Assembly: GCF_003999195.1 (NCBI RefSeq)
Contig: NZ_RJVR01000303.1
Coordinates: 1-64,000, forward strand
Direction: 5' to 3'
DNA length: 64,000 nucleotides
From: Streptomyces soli
GTDB lineage: Bacteria; Actinomycetota; Actinomycetes; Streptomycetales; Streptomycetaceae
This document shows, in pieces, positions 17,641-27,974 of this stretch; position 1 is the first letter of the stretch, and the number at the start of each line of letters is the position of its first letter. The notes beneath the pieces were generated by a model. The model had not been told where the DNA came from, searched no databases, and was given only the letters and a program-made list of their open reading frames with translations. A program made the position numbers and the translations under genes.

Positions 17641-19791
17641 TCAGGTGCTGCTGGCGTCGACGAGCGAGAGGGCGTGCAGCCGCTCGGGCGGCCCGGGGCG
17701 GGCGTAGTACCAGCCCTGGGCGGTGTCGCAGCCCAGGACGCGCAGGTGCTCGGCCTGCAGTCCGGTCTCGACGCCTTCGACGGTCACCGAGAGGCCGAGG
17801 GTGTGGGCGAGCTGGACGATGCCGTCCACGATCTTGACGTCGACGGGGTCGACGGGCTGGTGCTGCATGCCCCGGGTGAAGGAGCGGTCCAGCTTCAGGG
17901 TGGTGATGGGCAGTTGGCGCAGCGACGCGAGGTTGGAGTAGCCGGTGCCGAAGTCGTCGAGGGCGATGTCAACGCCCAGTTCGGCGAACTGCCGCAAGGG
18001 GCGCAGCAGGTCCTCGTCGGCGCCGATCAGGGCGCTCTCGGTGACCTCCAGGCACAGCGCGGAGGGTTCGATGCCGGCCTCGGCGAGCGCGGCGACCGTC
18101 TCGGGGACCAGCCCGGGGTGGTGGAGCTGGGAGGGCGAGAGGTTGACGTTGACCCGCAGTGGGGGGCCGTCGAGGCCCGGGAACTGCCAGTCGCGGGCCT
18201 GTCGGGCGGCCTGCTCCAGCACCCAGCGGCCTAGCGGCACGATCAGCCCGGTGGCCTCGGCCAGCGGGATGAAGTGGTCGGGCCCGAGGGTGCCGTGGAC
18301 CGGGTGGCACCATCTGACCAGCGCTTCGGCGCCGCGTACGCTGCCGTCGGAGAGCCGGACCAGGGGCTGGTACTCGACGAAGAACTCCCCGCGCTCCAGG
18401 GCGGTCGGCAGCCGGTTGACCAGCCCGTGCCGGGTGATGGCGCGGGCGTCGGCGTCCGGGTCGGCCAGCGCGAAGCGGTTTCCGCCGGCGGCCTTGGCCC
18501 GGTACATGGTGATGTCGGCGCTGCGCAGTGCCTCGGCCGGGCCGAGCGCGCCGGCCGGGCCCTCGACGATGCCGATGCTGCAGCGGACGGACAACTCCCG
18601 GCCCTCGATACGGATCGGGGCGGCCAGGGCGCCCAGGATCAGGTCGGCCAGGGCGGTGACCTCGGAGCGGGCCTTCGGGTCGACCACGATGACGACGAAC
18701 TCGTCGCCGCCGAGCCTTGCGACCAGCTGCCCCGGCGAGGTGACGCAGGCCTGGAGCCGTTCGCCGACCGCGACCAGCAGCAGGTCGCCGACGGCGTGGC
18801 CCAGGCTGTCGTTGACGTCCTTGAAGCCGTCGAGGTCGAGGTAGCACAGGCCGATACGGGCGGCGCCGGTGCCGGGAGCCAGGGCCTCTTCGAGGCGTTC
18901 GAAGAACAGGGTGCGGTTGGCGAGGCCGGTGAGCGCGTCGTGGGTGGCCTCGAAGCGCAGCCGCTCGCGCAACAGCCGCTCCTCGGTGATGTCCTCCAGG
19001 AGGGCGAGCATGTACTGCGGGGTGCCGGCCGGGTCACGCAGCAGCGAGACGGCGAGATTGGTCCACAGCACGGTGCCGTCGGTGCGGTAGTAGGGCTTCT
19101 CGATGCTGTAGTGGTCGCGTTCGCCCCGGGCCACCTGGCGCTGCATGTCCCAGGTTCCGGGGCCGTCGTCGGGATGGCCCCAGTCGTTGACATTGCGGCT
19201 GCGTACGTGGTGCTCCAAGCCGCCGAACATGCGGGTGAGGGTGTCGTTGACCTCCAGAATGGAGCCGTCCATGCCGGCGATGCCGATGCCGATGGAGGCG
19301 CCCTGGAAGACGGCCCGGAAGCGGGCCTCGCTTTCGTGCAGGGCCTGTTCGGCCTCGGTGCGGGCGGCGAGGGCGGCGCGGGAGAGGGCCTCCTGTTCGG
19401 CGAGGGTGCGGTCGCGCAGGCTGCGGGCGTACCCGGCGGCCAGCCAGTGCTGGAGCCGGCCGCAGCGGGCGGCGGCCTCGTCGGCCGGCACGGCCTCACC
19501 GGGCGGGCAGTACAGCAGCAGGTAGGAGTCGATGACGCCGAGGATGCGGGGCAGCGCCTCGGGGTCGGTGCAGTGCGCGGCGACCAGCGCGGCCCCGGTG
19601 TCGCCGCCGAACCGGGGGTCGAACGGCTGGGCCCGCAGCGCCTCGCTGAGGCCGCCGGCCAGCCGGAGGAGGTACTCCTCGAACTCCGCGCGGGTCATCG
19701 AAGTGGCGGTGGCCGGGTAGATGGCCCGGCTCCAGATGGCCGCGAAGCGCCGCAGTCCGTCGGCCCTGTCCTCGGCCACCGAGGTCGTCAC
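17641..19791 (-). CDS. PAS-GGDEF-EAL cyclic di-GMP enzyme
   Basis: 716-residue protein predicted to make or break c-di-GMP. A roughly 150-residue N-terminal helical region with no family I recognise is followed by PAS (154-275), GGDEF (280-445; motif RLGGDEF intact at about 359-365) and EAL (460-705; AEALVRW intact at ~488, NVNLSPSQL, DDFGTGYSNL, KLDRSF and VEGVET present). Both catalytic sets look complete, so it could be bifunctional. The layout resembles CdgA-type proteins of Streptomyces. The GTG start at 19791 overlaps the methyltransferase stop by 4 bp; a longer frame starting in the methyltransferase is rejected. Confidence 0.93.
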   Translation of the reverse strand: MTTSVAEDRADGLRRFAAIWSRAIYPATATSMTRAEFEEYLLRLAGGLSEALRAQPFDPRFGGDTGAALVAAHCTDPEALPRILGVIDSYLLLYCPPGEAVPADEAAARCGRLQHWLAAGYARSLRDRTLAEQEALSRAALAARTEAEQALHESEARFRAVFQGASIGIGIAGMDGSILEVNDTLTRMFGGLEHHVRSRNVNDWGHPDDGPGTWDMQRQVARGERDHYSIEKPYYRTDGTVLWTNLAVSLLRDPAGTPQYMLALLEDITEERLLRERLRFEATHDALTGLANRTLFFERLEEALAPGTGAARIGLCYLDLDGFKDVNDSLGHAVGDLLLVAVGERLQACVTSPGQLVARLGGDEFVVIVVDPKARSEVTALADLILGALAAPIRIEGRELSVRCSIGIVEGPAGALGPAEALRSADITMYRAKAAGGNRFALADPDADARAITRHGLVNRLPTALERGEFFVEYQPLVRLSDGSVRGAEALVRWCHPVHGTLGPDHFIPLAEATGLIVPLGRWVLEQAARQARDWQFPGLDGPPLRVNVNLSPSQLHHPGLVPETVAALAEAGIEPSALCLEVTESALIGADEDLLRPLRQFAELGVDIALDDFGTGYSNLASLRQLPITTLKLDRSFTRGMQHQPVDPVDVKIVDGIVQLAHTLGLSVTVEGVETGLQAEHLRVLGCDTAQGWYYARPGPPERLHALSLVDASST

Positions 19792-20603
19792 GCCTTGCGC
19801 CCGACGCCCGCGAAGCCGGTGTAGATGACGGGATCGTCTTCGTCGTCGGTGCCGTCGGGACGCCACAGCGGCATCGCCACAACTCCGGGCTCGACCGGTT
19901 CGAAGCCGTCGAAGAAGCGCTCCACCTCGGTACGCGACCGCATGATCAGCGGCGAGCCGATGTTGCGGTAGACGCCCTCCACCTTGTCGCCCTCCTCGGG
20001 CTTGCGGGGGCCGCCGTCGGTGGAGGCGTGAGTGAGGATCAGCAGACTGCCGGGGGCGAGGGCGTCGCGCAGCTCGGCGACGGATTTGCTCGGTTCGTCC
20101 GCGTCCTCGAGGAAGTGCAGTACGGCGATGAGCAGGAGGGCCACCGGACGGCTGAGGTCGAGGAGGCGGCGGGCCGGCTCGCTGTCGAGGATGTCGCGCG
20201 GCGAGCGGAGGTCGGCCGAGACGATGTCGGCTCGTTCGTTGCCCTCCAGGACCGCCCGGCTGTGCGCGACGGCGACCGGGTCGTGGTCCACGTAGACGAC
20301 GGTGGCGCCGGGTCTCGCCGCCTGGGCCACCTCGTGGACATTGCCGAACGTGGGTATGCCGGAGCCTATGTCGAGGAACTGCGTCACGCCCTGGTCCACC
20401 GCGTATCTGACGGCGCGCCGCATGAACGCCCGGTTGGCCTGCATGATCTTCGGCAGTCCCGGAAAGGCCTCCATCGCCCGCCGACCCGCGTCCCGGTCGG
20501 CTTCGAAGTTGTGCGAGCCGCCCAGGTAGTAGTCGTAGATGCGGGACACGCTCGGTACCGACAGGTCGATACCTTGCGGTGCCCAGGCGGGACGTTCCAC
20601 CAT
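19788..20603 (-). CDS. SAM-dependent methyltransferase, DUF574/Methyltransf_19 family
   Basis: 271-residue predicted methyltransferase of the DUF574 family, common in actinomycetes. The N-terminal signature VPSVSRIYDYYLGGSHNFEA (residues ~16-35) is diagnostic. The SAM-binding part QFLDIGSGIPTFGNVHEVAQ and VVYVDHDPVAVAHSRA follows, and HFLEDADEP lies in the middle. The substrate is unknown for the family. First gene of the signalling operon and translationally coupled to the GGDEF-EAL gene (GTGA), which suggests a joint role. Confidence 0.92.
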   Translation of the reverse strand: MVERPAWAPQGIDLSVPSVSRIYDYYLGGSHNFEADRDAGRRAMEAFPGLPKIMQANRAFMRRAVRYAVDQGVTQFLDIGSGIPTFGNVHEVAQAARPGATVVYVDHDPVAVAHSRAVLEGNERADIVSADLRSPRDILDSEPARRLLDLSRPVALLLIAVLHFLEDADEPSKSVAELRDALAPGSLLILTHASTDGGPRKPEEGDKVEGVYRNIGSPLIMRSRTEVERFFDGFEPVEPGVVAMPLWRPDGTDDEDDPVIYTGFAGVGRKA

Positions 20604-20727
20604 CGGTGTCTCCAGCTCGTCAGGCGTTCGGAAGTGGCCAGGAGTGCCCAGTCAGGCTACTGATCGCCAGTTCGAGAGGGAATAAAAACCGGAAATATGA
20701 GATCCGTTTCAGTCAATGGACAAAGGC

Positions 20728-20763
20728 ATGTGCCTGCCCCCGCCGCCGCGGGGACAGGCACAT
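20728..20763 (-). terminator. Terminator of the Rpf/M23 gene
   Basis: 15-bp arms (plus-strand ATGTGCCTGCCCCCG and CGGGGACAGGCACAT) pair at 14 of 15 positions over a 6-nt loop. On the minus strand it starts about 20 bp after the stop at 20783 and is followed by GCCTTTGTCC. Confidence 0.8.
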
Positions 20764-20782
20764 GGATCTGGGTGAGCCTTGC

Positions 20783-22180
<1,398 letters not shown>

Positions 22181-22207
22181 CGCAGGCATCTGACCTGCGG
22201 GACTGTG

Positions 22208-22237
22208 AAGCTAGACGACGGCATCGCGACTGAGCAA
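22208..22237 (-). promoter_or_regulatory. Candidate promoter of the riboswitch-Rpf transcript
   Basis: On the minus strand TTGCTC (-35, 22237-22232), an 18-bp spacer and TAGCTT (-10, 22213-22208) would start transcription near 22201, just before a CCCGCAGG/CCTGCGGG hairpin and the riboswitch. Position fits; the hexamers are only moderately close to consensus. Confidence 0.45.
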
Positions 22238-22558
22238 GGCGCATAAACATGGGATCAAGAAAGCCGCAAATCGATCTTAGAATTCGATGACTTTGGGTGA
22301 GAAGTGTCCGCTCTGCGTGCACAGATCCCTGACGGTGAGTAATTCAATCAATCGGTGGAGTCACAAGGTGGCGCCAATATGGACGCACAGTGCTCACGGC
22401 ATTCCGTACGGTATTTCATGAGTGACGCCCGTCACCCGCGGGTAATTTGCCCGGAAGTGCATGGAAACGCCATGTCGGAGTGTGACTTGTGCATGACTAT
22501 CGGGCCAATTGTGACCCTGCATCGCACGCCTCCCACCGCCATGTCTAGGGTGTGGGCC

Positions 22559-23239
22559 ATGCCTCCTGCCCCGGTCCTGGTCTTCACCCGGACCACCGCC
22601 TACCGCCATGACTCCATCCCCGACGGCATCGCGGCCTTCCATGCGCTGGGCGCCGAGCACGGTTTCGGCGTCGAGGCCACCGAGGACCCGGAGGTTCTCG
22701 CGGACGGCCTCGGCTGCTGCCGGGCGGTGGTCTTCCTGTCAACCAGCGGTGAGGTCCTGACCCCGCGAGGCCGCGAGGCCCTGCGGGCGTACGCCGAGTC
22801 GGGCGGGGGCTTCATGGGCGTGCACGCAGCCGCGTGCACCGAGTACGACTGGCCGTACTACGGCGAGCTGCTCGGTGCCCGCTTCACCCGGCACCCGGAA
22901 CTGCAGCCCGGACTGGTCACCGTCGAGGACCACGGCCATCCAGCCACCGGACATCTTGGCCCGGTCTGGCCGTTCACCGACGAGTGGTACGACTTCGGGG
23001 CCAGCCCGCGCGGCTCGGTGCGGGTGCTGGCGTCGGCGGACGAGTCCTCGTACGACGGTGGCGGCATGGGCGCCGACCACCCGCTGGTGTGGTGCCGCGA
23101 CTCCGGCAGCACGGGCGGGGGCCGCACCTTCTATACCGCTCTCGGCCACTCTCCCGAGGCGTACGCGGACCCGATGTTCCGACAGCATTTGCTCGGCGGC
23201 CTGCGCTACGTGATGGATTCGCCGGAGCCGGGCCTGTAG
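22559..23239 (+). CDS. ThuA domain protein
   Basis: 226-residue ThuA-like protein with the class I glutamine amidotransferase-like fold, often tied to sugar (trehalose, trimethylamine or glycoside) use; no catalytic role is established. Typical segments are VLVFTRTTAYRHDSIPDGIA at the N-terminus, GGGFMGVHAAACTEYDWPYY in the middle, HPLVWCRD and FYTALGHSPEAY. I chose the ATG at 22559. A -10-like TAGGGT at 22546-22551 lies just upstream, so the transcript may be leaderless; the open frame continues upstream but shows no family similarity. Divergent from the riboswitch gene; 53 bp before the aldo/keto reductase. Confidence 0.9.
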   Translation: MPPAPVLVFTRTTAYRHDSIPDGIAAFHALGAEHGFGVEATEDPEVLADGLGCCRAVVFLSTSGEVLTPRGREALRAYAESGGGFMGVHAAACTEYDWPYYGELLGARFTRHPELQPGLVTVEDHGHPATGHLGPVWPFTDEWYDFGASPRGSVRVLASADESSYDGGGMGADHPLVWCRDSGSTGGGRTFYTALGHSPEAYADPMFRQHLLGGLRYVMDSPEPGL

Positions 23240-23292
23240 CCTCACAATCCCGCACATTTTCTTACATCAGCACCTGACCCAGGAGTTTTCGC

Positions 23293-24312
23293 GTGAGCTA
23301 CCTCGCGGCCGACGACCGATACGACTCCATGGAATACCGCCGCTGCGGCCGCAGCGGCGTCCGGCTGCCCGCCGTCTCGCTCGGCCTGTGGCACAACTTC
23401 GGGGACACCGCGCCGCTGGAGACCCAGCGCGCCATCCTGCGTCGCGCCGTCGACCGGGGCGTCGTCCACCTCGACCTCGCCAACAACTACGGCCCGCCGG
23501 CGGGCTCCGCCGAGGCCAACTTCGGCACCCACTTCCGCGCCGACTTCCGGCCGTACCGCGACGAGCTGTTCATCGCCACCAAGGCCGGCTACGACATGTG
23601 GCCCGGGCCGTACGGCGAGTGGGGTTCGCGCAAGTACCTGCTGGCCAGCCTCGACCAGTCGCTGGGCCGGATGGGCCTGGACTACGTCGACGTCTTCTAC
23701 TCGCACCGCTTCGACCCGGACACGCCCCTCGAAGAGACCATGGGCGCCCTGGCCACGGCAGTACAGCAGGGCAAGGCCCTGTACGCGGGTATCTCCAACT
23801 ACCCCGCCGAGCAGCACCGCCGGGCCGCGGAGATCCTGCGCGAGCTCGGCACTCCGCTGCTGATCCACCAGTCCGCGTACAACATGCTGTCGCGCGGCCT
23901 CGAGGAAGACGTCCTGGACGCGATCGGTGAGACCGGCACCAGCCTGATCGCCTTCTCACCGCTGGCACAGGGCCTGCTGACGGACCGCTACCTGCACGGC
24001 GTCCCGGAGGACTCCCGGATGGCCGTCGGCCACTTCCTCAAGCGCGACGCGCTGACGGAGGAGCGGCTGGCCCTTCTGCACGCGCTCAACAAGATCGCCG
24101 AGGGACGCGGACAGTCACTCGCGCAGCTCGCCCTGACGTGGGTACTGCGGGATCCGCGCGTGGTGTCGGTCCTCATCGGGGCGAGCAGCGTGGCGCAGCT
24201 CGACCAGAATCTGGCGGCGCTGGACGCGGATCCGCTGACGGACGAGGAGATCGCGGAGATCGACCGGATCTCGGCGGCCGGCGGGGTGGGGATCCCCGGA
24301 GGCGCGGCATAG
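23293..24312 (+). CDS. Aldo/keto reductase, YghZ/L-glyceraldehyde-3-phosphate reductase type
   Basis: 339-residue NADPH-dependent aldo/keto reductase. The catalytic tetrad is visible: Asp and Tyr in HLDLANNYGPP, Lys in FIATKAGYDMWPG and His in FYSHRFDPDT. MWPGPYGEWGSRKYL is characteristic of the YghZ/AKR14 group, which reduces L-glyceraldehyde 3-phosphate, methylglyoxal and similar toxic aldehydes. The cofactor part LIGASSVAQLDQNL lies near the C-terminus. The GTG start at 23293 follows AGGAG by 7 nt. It may form a unit with the ThuA gene and ends in a strong terminator. Confidence 0.93.
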   Translation: MSYLAADDRYDSMEYRRCGRSGVRLPAVSLGLWHNFGDTAPLETQRAILRRAVDRGVVHLDLANNYGPPAGSAEANFGTHFRADFRPYRDELFIATKAGYDMWPGPYGEWGSRKYLLASLDQSLGRMGLDYVDVFYSHRFDPDTPLEETMGALATAVQQGKALYAGISNYPAEQHRRAAEILRELGTPLLIHQSAYNMLSRGLEEDVLDAIGETGTSLIAFSPLAQGLLTDRYLHGVPEDSRMAVGHFLKRDALTEERLALLHALNKIAEGRGQSLAQLALTWVLRDPRVVSVLIGASSVAQLDQNLAALDADPLTDEEIAEIDRISAAGGVGIPGGAA

Positions 24313-24320
24313 AGCCTGTC

Positions 24321-24351
24321 GGGTGCGGGGGCGGCTGTCGCCCCCGCACCC
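24321..24351 (+). terminator. Strong terminator after aldo/keto reductase
   Basis: A perfect 13-bp stem (GGGTGCGGGGGCG / CGCCCCCGCACCC) with a 5-nt loop GCTGT is followed by ATCCTCTTT. It begins 9 bp after the stop codon. Confidence 0.88.
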
Positions 24352-25011
24352 ATCCTCTTTCGGTCGCCGCCTACTCGTAACGCCGGCCTGAACGCGCCGA
24401 GATGCGGTTGGACAGCCCGCGCGGGATGGCCTTGCTCAGACCGACGAGGGCCTTGGACTACCTTCAATGGCGGACGGTCACGCAGTACGGGAGACGCCAC
24501 GTCCTTCACCCGCCCGCCCTGCACTCCTTGGCGAACACGGTGAGCAGGTCCCGGGCCGGCGACGACGCGCCGACCGACGTCGCGACGAGGTGGGCTACGG
24601 CTGGGTCCACCAGCCTGGGCCACTGTCAGACCATCGGTTTCAGGAATCGGCGAACGCAGCAATGTGACCGCGCAGCCGCGTAACCTCCCTCGGCGTCAAA
24701 TTCGGGTCGGCCAGCTTGGCGTTGACTGCCTCGGGGACTCGGCGGGCGGGGTCGGTCCGGCAACCGTTGCGCACGCCTCTCAGGAAAAGGCCCCGCCCCC
24801 AGCGGGCAGCGAGTCCGGGGACATCGGCAGTGCCGACAGTCACCATGGTCATCGCCACGAGCACGGCGTAGCGCCCCGAACCGGGCCACCCGCAGCACCA
24901 CCGCGGGCGTAGCTGTCGTCCCCTCACCACGAGGAGACAGCACCGACCAGACAGACGGCACCACCACCCCCACGGGTGCTGGCCGGACACCCGTCCACGC
25001 CACCTGACCAG
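24352..25011. other. Gene-poor stretch with probable gene debris
   Basis: No intact gene is convincing here. On the minus strand, 24372-24458 reads SKAIPRGLSNRISARSGRRY then a stop, which looks like the conserved tail of a lost enzyme. A minus frame ending at 24640 closes with DPNLTPREVTRLRGHIAAFA, resembling the end of a regulator, but it lacks a plausible N-terminus. I take the stretch as remnants at the border of an accessory region. Confidence 0.4.
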
Positions 25012-25515
25012 TCAGCGCAAGACAGAAGCCCCGGCCCTCAGGCCAGGGAGGTTCACGAGGGTGCAGGCGCGGTCGACGGCGAAGGCGTAGCCCTGGATAC
25101 CGCAGCCGGCGATGACGCCGTCGGCGACACCGGAGACGTAGGAGTGGTGCCGGAACTCCTCGCGCTTGTGGATGTTGGAGATGTGGACCTCGATGATCAC
25201 CAGTCCGTCGCAAGCGGCGAGGGCGTCGCGCAGGGCGACGGAGGTGTGGCTGTAGCCGCCGGGGTTGATGACGACGGCCGCGTGGTTGAGCCGGGCCTCG
25301 TGGATCCAGTCGATCAGCTGGCCCTCGTGGTTGCTCTGCCGGCAGTCGGCGGTGAAGCCGTGGCGGGCGGCGGCGTCGACGACGAGTTTCTCGACGTCGG
25401 CGAGGGTGTCGGAGCCGTAGATCTCGGGCTGGCGCTGACCGAGGAGGTTGAGGTTGGGGCCGTTCAGGACGAGCACGGCGGGGGTGGCGGACTCGTCACG
25501 GGTGTTCGGCATCAT
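25012..25515 (-). CDS. aroQ: Type II 3-dehydroquinate dehydratase
   Basis: 167-residue dodecameric-type dehydratase interconverting 3-dehydroquinate and 3-dehydroshikimate. All family motifs are present: [20 protein letters not shown] with the catalytic Arg and Tyr, DWIHEA, the [13 protein letters not shown] loop, and [20 protein letters not shown] with the catalytic His. Start at ATG 25515 (a second ATG follows directly). A dedicated divergent TetR regulator and an operator over its promoter suggest an inducible catabolic role, quinate/shikimate to protocatechuate, feeding the pca genes; biosynthesis cannot be excluded. Confidence 0.95.
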   Translation of the reverse strand: MMPNTRDESATPAVLVLNGPNLNLLGQRQPEIYGSDTLADVEKLVVDAAARHGFTADCRQSNHEGQLIDWIHEARLNHAAVVINPGGYSHTSVALRDALAACDGLVIIEVHISNIHKREEFRHHSYVSGVADGVIAGCGIQGYAFAVDRACTLVNLPGLRAGASVLR

Positions 25516-25526
25516 TCACATCCACG

Positions 25527-25548
25527 TAATGTACGAACTGGTACGTTA
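25527..25548. promoter_or_regulatory. TetR-type operator between aroQ and tetR
   Basis: TAATGTAC-GAACTG-GTACGTTA: 8-bp half-sites match at 7 of 8 positions about a 6-bp centre. It sits 12 bp upstream of the aroQ ATG, overlapping where its -10 should be, so the divergent TetR protein would block aroQ. Confidence 0.65.
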
Positions 25549-25673
25549 GTAATACGCCACCGGGGTGCCATCTGTGAAGCCCCCGTGCCGCTCTACCCGG
25601 CCCCGGATCGCCGCAGGCCTCATCGCTCACCCTAAACTGGGCGGCACCGCACCAGCCGTACCCGAGGAGCCGC

Positions 25674-26339
25674 ATGTCAGCCGTCCCCCCGCCGACGCGC
25701 CCCGCCGGACGCATGCGCGACGCGGCACGGACGCAGGCCGAGATCCTCGATGTCGCGACGCAGGAGTTCGCCCGCCAGGGGTACGACGGAGCCCGGGTGG
25801 ACGAGATCGCGGCTCGCACCCGCACGACCAAGCGGATGATCTACTACTACTTCGGCGGCAAGGAGCAGCTCTTCACCGCCGTCCTGGAACGCGCCTACGC
25901 CGAGATCCGCCGCCAGGAACAGGAAGCCGACGTCGAGCACCTCGAGCCCCTCGCCGCGATCCGCAGGCTGGCCGAGCTGACCTTCGACCACCACGAGGCG
26001 CATCCGGACTTCATCCGCCTGGTCAGCATCGAGAACATCCACGATGCCTCGCACATGGCGGCCTCCCCCACGCTCAGCAAGCTCAACACGCCCGCGATCG
26101 ACGTCATCGGCCGGATCCTCGAAGCGGGCCGCGCCGAGGGCGTCTTCACCGCCGAGATCGACGCGGTCGACCTGCACATGATGATCAGCTCGTTCTGCTT
26201 CTTCCGGGTCGCCAACCGGCACACCTTCGGCTCCCTGTTCGGCCGCGACCTGGTCGCCGGCGGGACTCGGGAGCACTACCGTCGCATGCTCGGCGACATG
26301 GTCATCGCCTATCTGACCGCGCCGCCCGCATCGCACTGA
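25674..26339 (+). CDS. TetR/AcrR family regulator
   Basis: 221-residue repressor. The N-terminal HTH is clear: RTQAEILDVATQEFARQGYD, GARVDEIAARTRTTKRMIYY and YFGGKEQLFTAVLERAYAEI (residues ~18-75). The C-terminal ligand domain has no assigned ligand. The ATG at 25674 follows GAGGAG. It is divergent from aroQ across an imperfect palindrome, and its TGA overlaps the ATG of the downstream hutD-like gene (ATGA-type junction at 26337-26341). A dehydroquinate, shikimate or related aromatic ligand is inferred from context. Confidence 0.92.
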   Translation: MSAVPPPTRPAGRMRDAARTQAEILDVATQEFARQGYDGARVDEIAARTRTTKRMIYYYFGGKEQLFTAVLERAYAEIRRQEQEADVEHLEPLAAIRRLAELTFDHHEAHPDFIRLVSIENIHDASHMAASPTLSKLNTPAIDVIGRILEAGRAEGVFTAEIDAVDLHMMISSFCFFRVANRHTFGSLFGRDLVAGGTREHYRRMLGDMVIAYLTAPPASH

Positions 26340-26892
26340 TGGCGATACGGATCCTGCGGGCCTCGGAGCGCACGGCGACGGCCTGGAGGAACGGCGGCGG
26401 CTTGACCCGCGAGATCGCCGCGGGCCCGGCCGGGGCGGGCATGGCGGACTTCGACTGGCGGATCAGCCTCGCCGACGTCACGGAAAGCGGCCCCTTCTCC
26501 GGCTTCCGCGACGTCGACCGGATCATCACCACGGCCCAGGGCCAGGGCATGGAACTGTCCGTCGCCGGGGCACCGGCCGTCGTGGCCAAGCCCTTTGAGC
26601 CCTTCGCCTTCCCGGGCGATGCCGAGACCGGCTGCCGGCTGCCGGACGGCCCCGTCGTCAACCTCAACGTGATGACCCGGCGGGGGCGGGCCTCCGCCAC
26701 GGTCCGAACCATCCACGCCGGCCGCGACCGGGTCGCGTTGGAAGCGCCGCCCGGCGGAGCCGTACTCGCCGTCGCCCTCGCGGGCCGGCGGACCTCACGC
26801 CGCACGGCGTCCGCCTCGGCCGCTGGGACGCCGCCCTCCTGACCGACGGCTCCGCCGCGCTGCTCCGCACGCAGGCTGGAAGGCACCGGTAA
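26339..26892 (+). pseudogene. HutD family protein, C-terminal frameshift
   Basis: HutD/Ves-type cupin-like protein. From the ATG at 26339 the frame reads MAIRILRASERTATAWRNGG, then ISLADVTESGPFSGFRDVDR and VVNLNVMTRRGR, all typical. After VLAVALAG (near 26785) the frame leaves the family and stops at 26842 (167 residues). In another frame the expected tail continues: DLTPHGVRLGRWDAALLTDG then SAALLRT, ending at 26892. One extra base (or two lost) around 26781-26795 explains this. Either a real inactivation or a sequence error. Its start overlaps the tetR stop. Confidence 0.75.
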
Positions 26893-26992
26893 CAGCCACC
26901 TCAAGGCTGCTACCCGGCCTGAGGTGCTACCCGCTCAGGGCTGGAATGGCCGCCCAGCGCTACGGCACCGCAGGCATCGCAGCACGCCGATA

Positions 26993-27430
26993 GGCTGTCC
27001 ATGGCGCCGAACGCGCCGCGTACCGGGAGGCACTGGAACAGCGGGCCGAGCACCGCAGCAAAGCCGTCGTCGTCCGTGACGGTCGGCAGGTCCTGGTGCC
27101 CGCGCCGCGCGCCGACGAGATCCCAGCCCAGTGGCATGCACCCGGCGGCCAGGCCCGCGACCCCGCCACCGGACTGTCGCACGGCACCGTCATGAACCGG
27201 CTGCACTCGGCGGGAACCGCCGTGCGCACCCCGAGCGAAACCCGCCAGCTTCGCCTCGACAAGGGCCAGGAGGCAGCCCGGCGCCATCTCGCCGCGGAAC
27301 TGCGCGCCCGCTACGAAGCAGGCGCGACGGTCGCCGCCCTGGGATCCTCACCGTCTTCACCGCCAAACCCGGCAGCGAAAGCCACAACAGACTTGAGTTC
27401 CTGTCCGTCCTCGGCGACCAACTCGTCTGA
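26993..27430 (+). pseudogene. Remnant of a small helix-turn-helix protein
   Basis: An open frame without a good start reads AERAAYREALEQRAEHRSKA, then GLSHGTVMNRLHSAGTAVRT and RRHLAAELRARYEAGATVAA. The order of segments resembles HTH proteins built of RARYEAGATVAALA...LSHGTV repeats. It then runs out into unrelated sequence and stops. No ribosome binding site, and the N-terminus is not recognisable. Most likely a decayed gene. Confidence 0.4.
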
Positions 27431-27446
27431 CCCCGGCCCACGAGAG

Positions 27447-27707
27447 GCTGGCCGACGCATGGATTCACGTGGATGCCAATGGCGGTCTTGCTGGCTTGGC
27501 GGTCGCGCTCGAATTCGAAGATGCCCTCTTGGAGGAAGAGCGCCAGGCCGTGAGCGGCCGAGGCGATGCGTACGAGCAGGTCGAAAGCAGCATCCGGGTC
27601 GGGGGCGATACGGCCCGCGATGGGCATGAGGGTGTCGGAGAGGGCCTGGCTCGCCGCGACGAGTTCCGGGTAGCGGGCCTTGTCCAGGCCATGGGAGAAC
27701 GGCTACG
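27447..27707 (-). pseudogene. C-terminal fragment of a TetR-like regulator
   Basis: The minus strand reads DKARYPELVAASQALSDTLM and LLVRIASAAHGLALFLQEGI followed by FEFERDR, resembling the ligand domain of TetR proteins. No HTH domain precedes it, and the frame continues into unrelated sequence. Another minus frame at 27720-27790 (LRRLLFWRYLLAYQARYW) may belong to a different fragment. I read this as debris. Confidence 0.35.
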
Positions 27708-27974
27708 TGATCGACTGACCCAGTAGCGGGCCTGGTACGCCAGCAGATACCGCCAGAACAGCAGCCGGCGCAGGGTTGAGCCGGGCAAGAGCCGCGCGGA
27801 TTCGGCGCGGGTTTCCGCTTACGTCAGCGGGGGGCGGTCAAACGAAAACGGCGGCCGCTACGCCGAGCTCATCAGCCCATCCAGCCGAACTTGCCACATC
27901 ACCCGATTGCACGACTGGGGATGACAGCCCACGCATGGGCTGAAAAGACTGACGTTCACCGACCAACGGAGACG

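Noticed and set aside
24640-24990. 116-codon minus-strand ORF as a genuine gene
   Set aside because: Only its last ~20 residues look protein-like; the start has no ribosome binding site and the N-terminal part is Trp/Cys/Arg-rich noise. Treated as debris.
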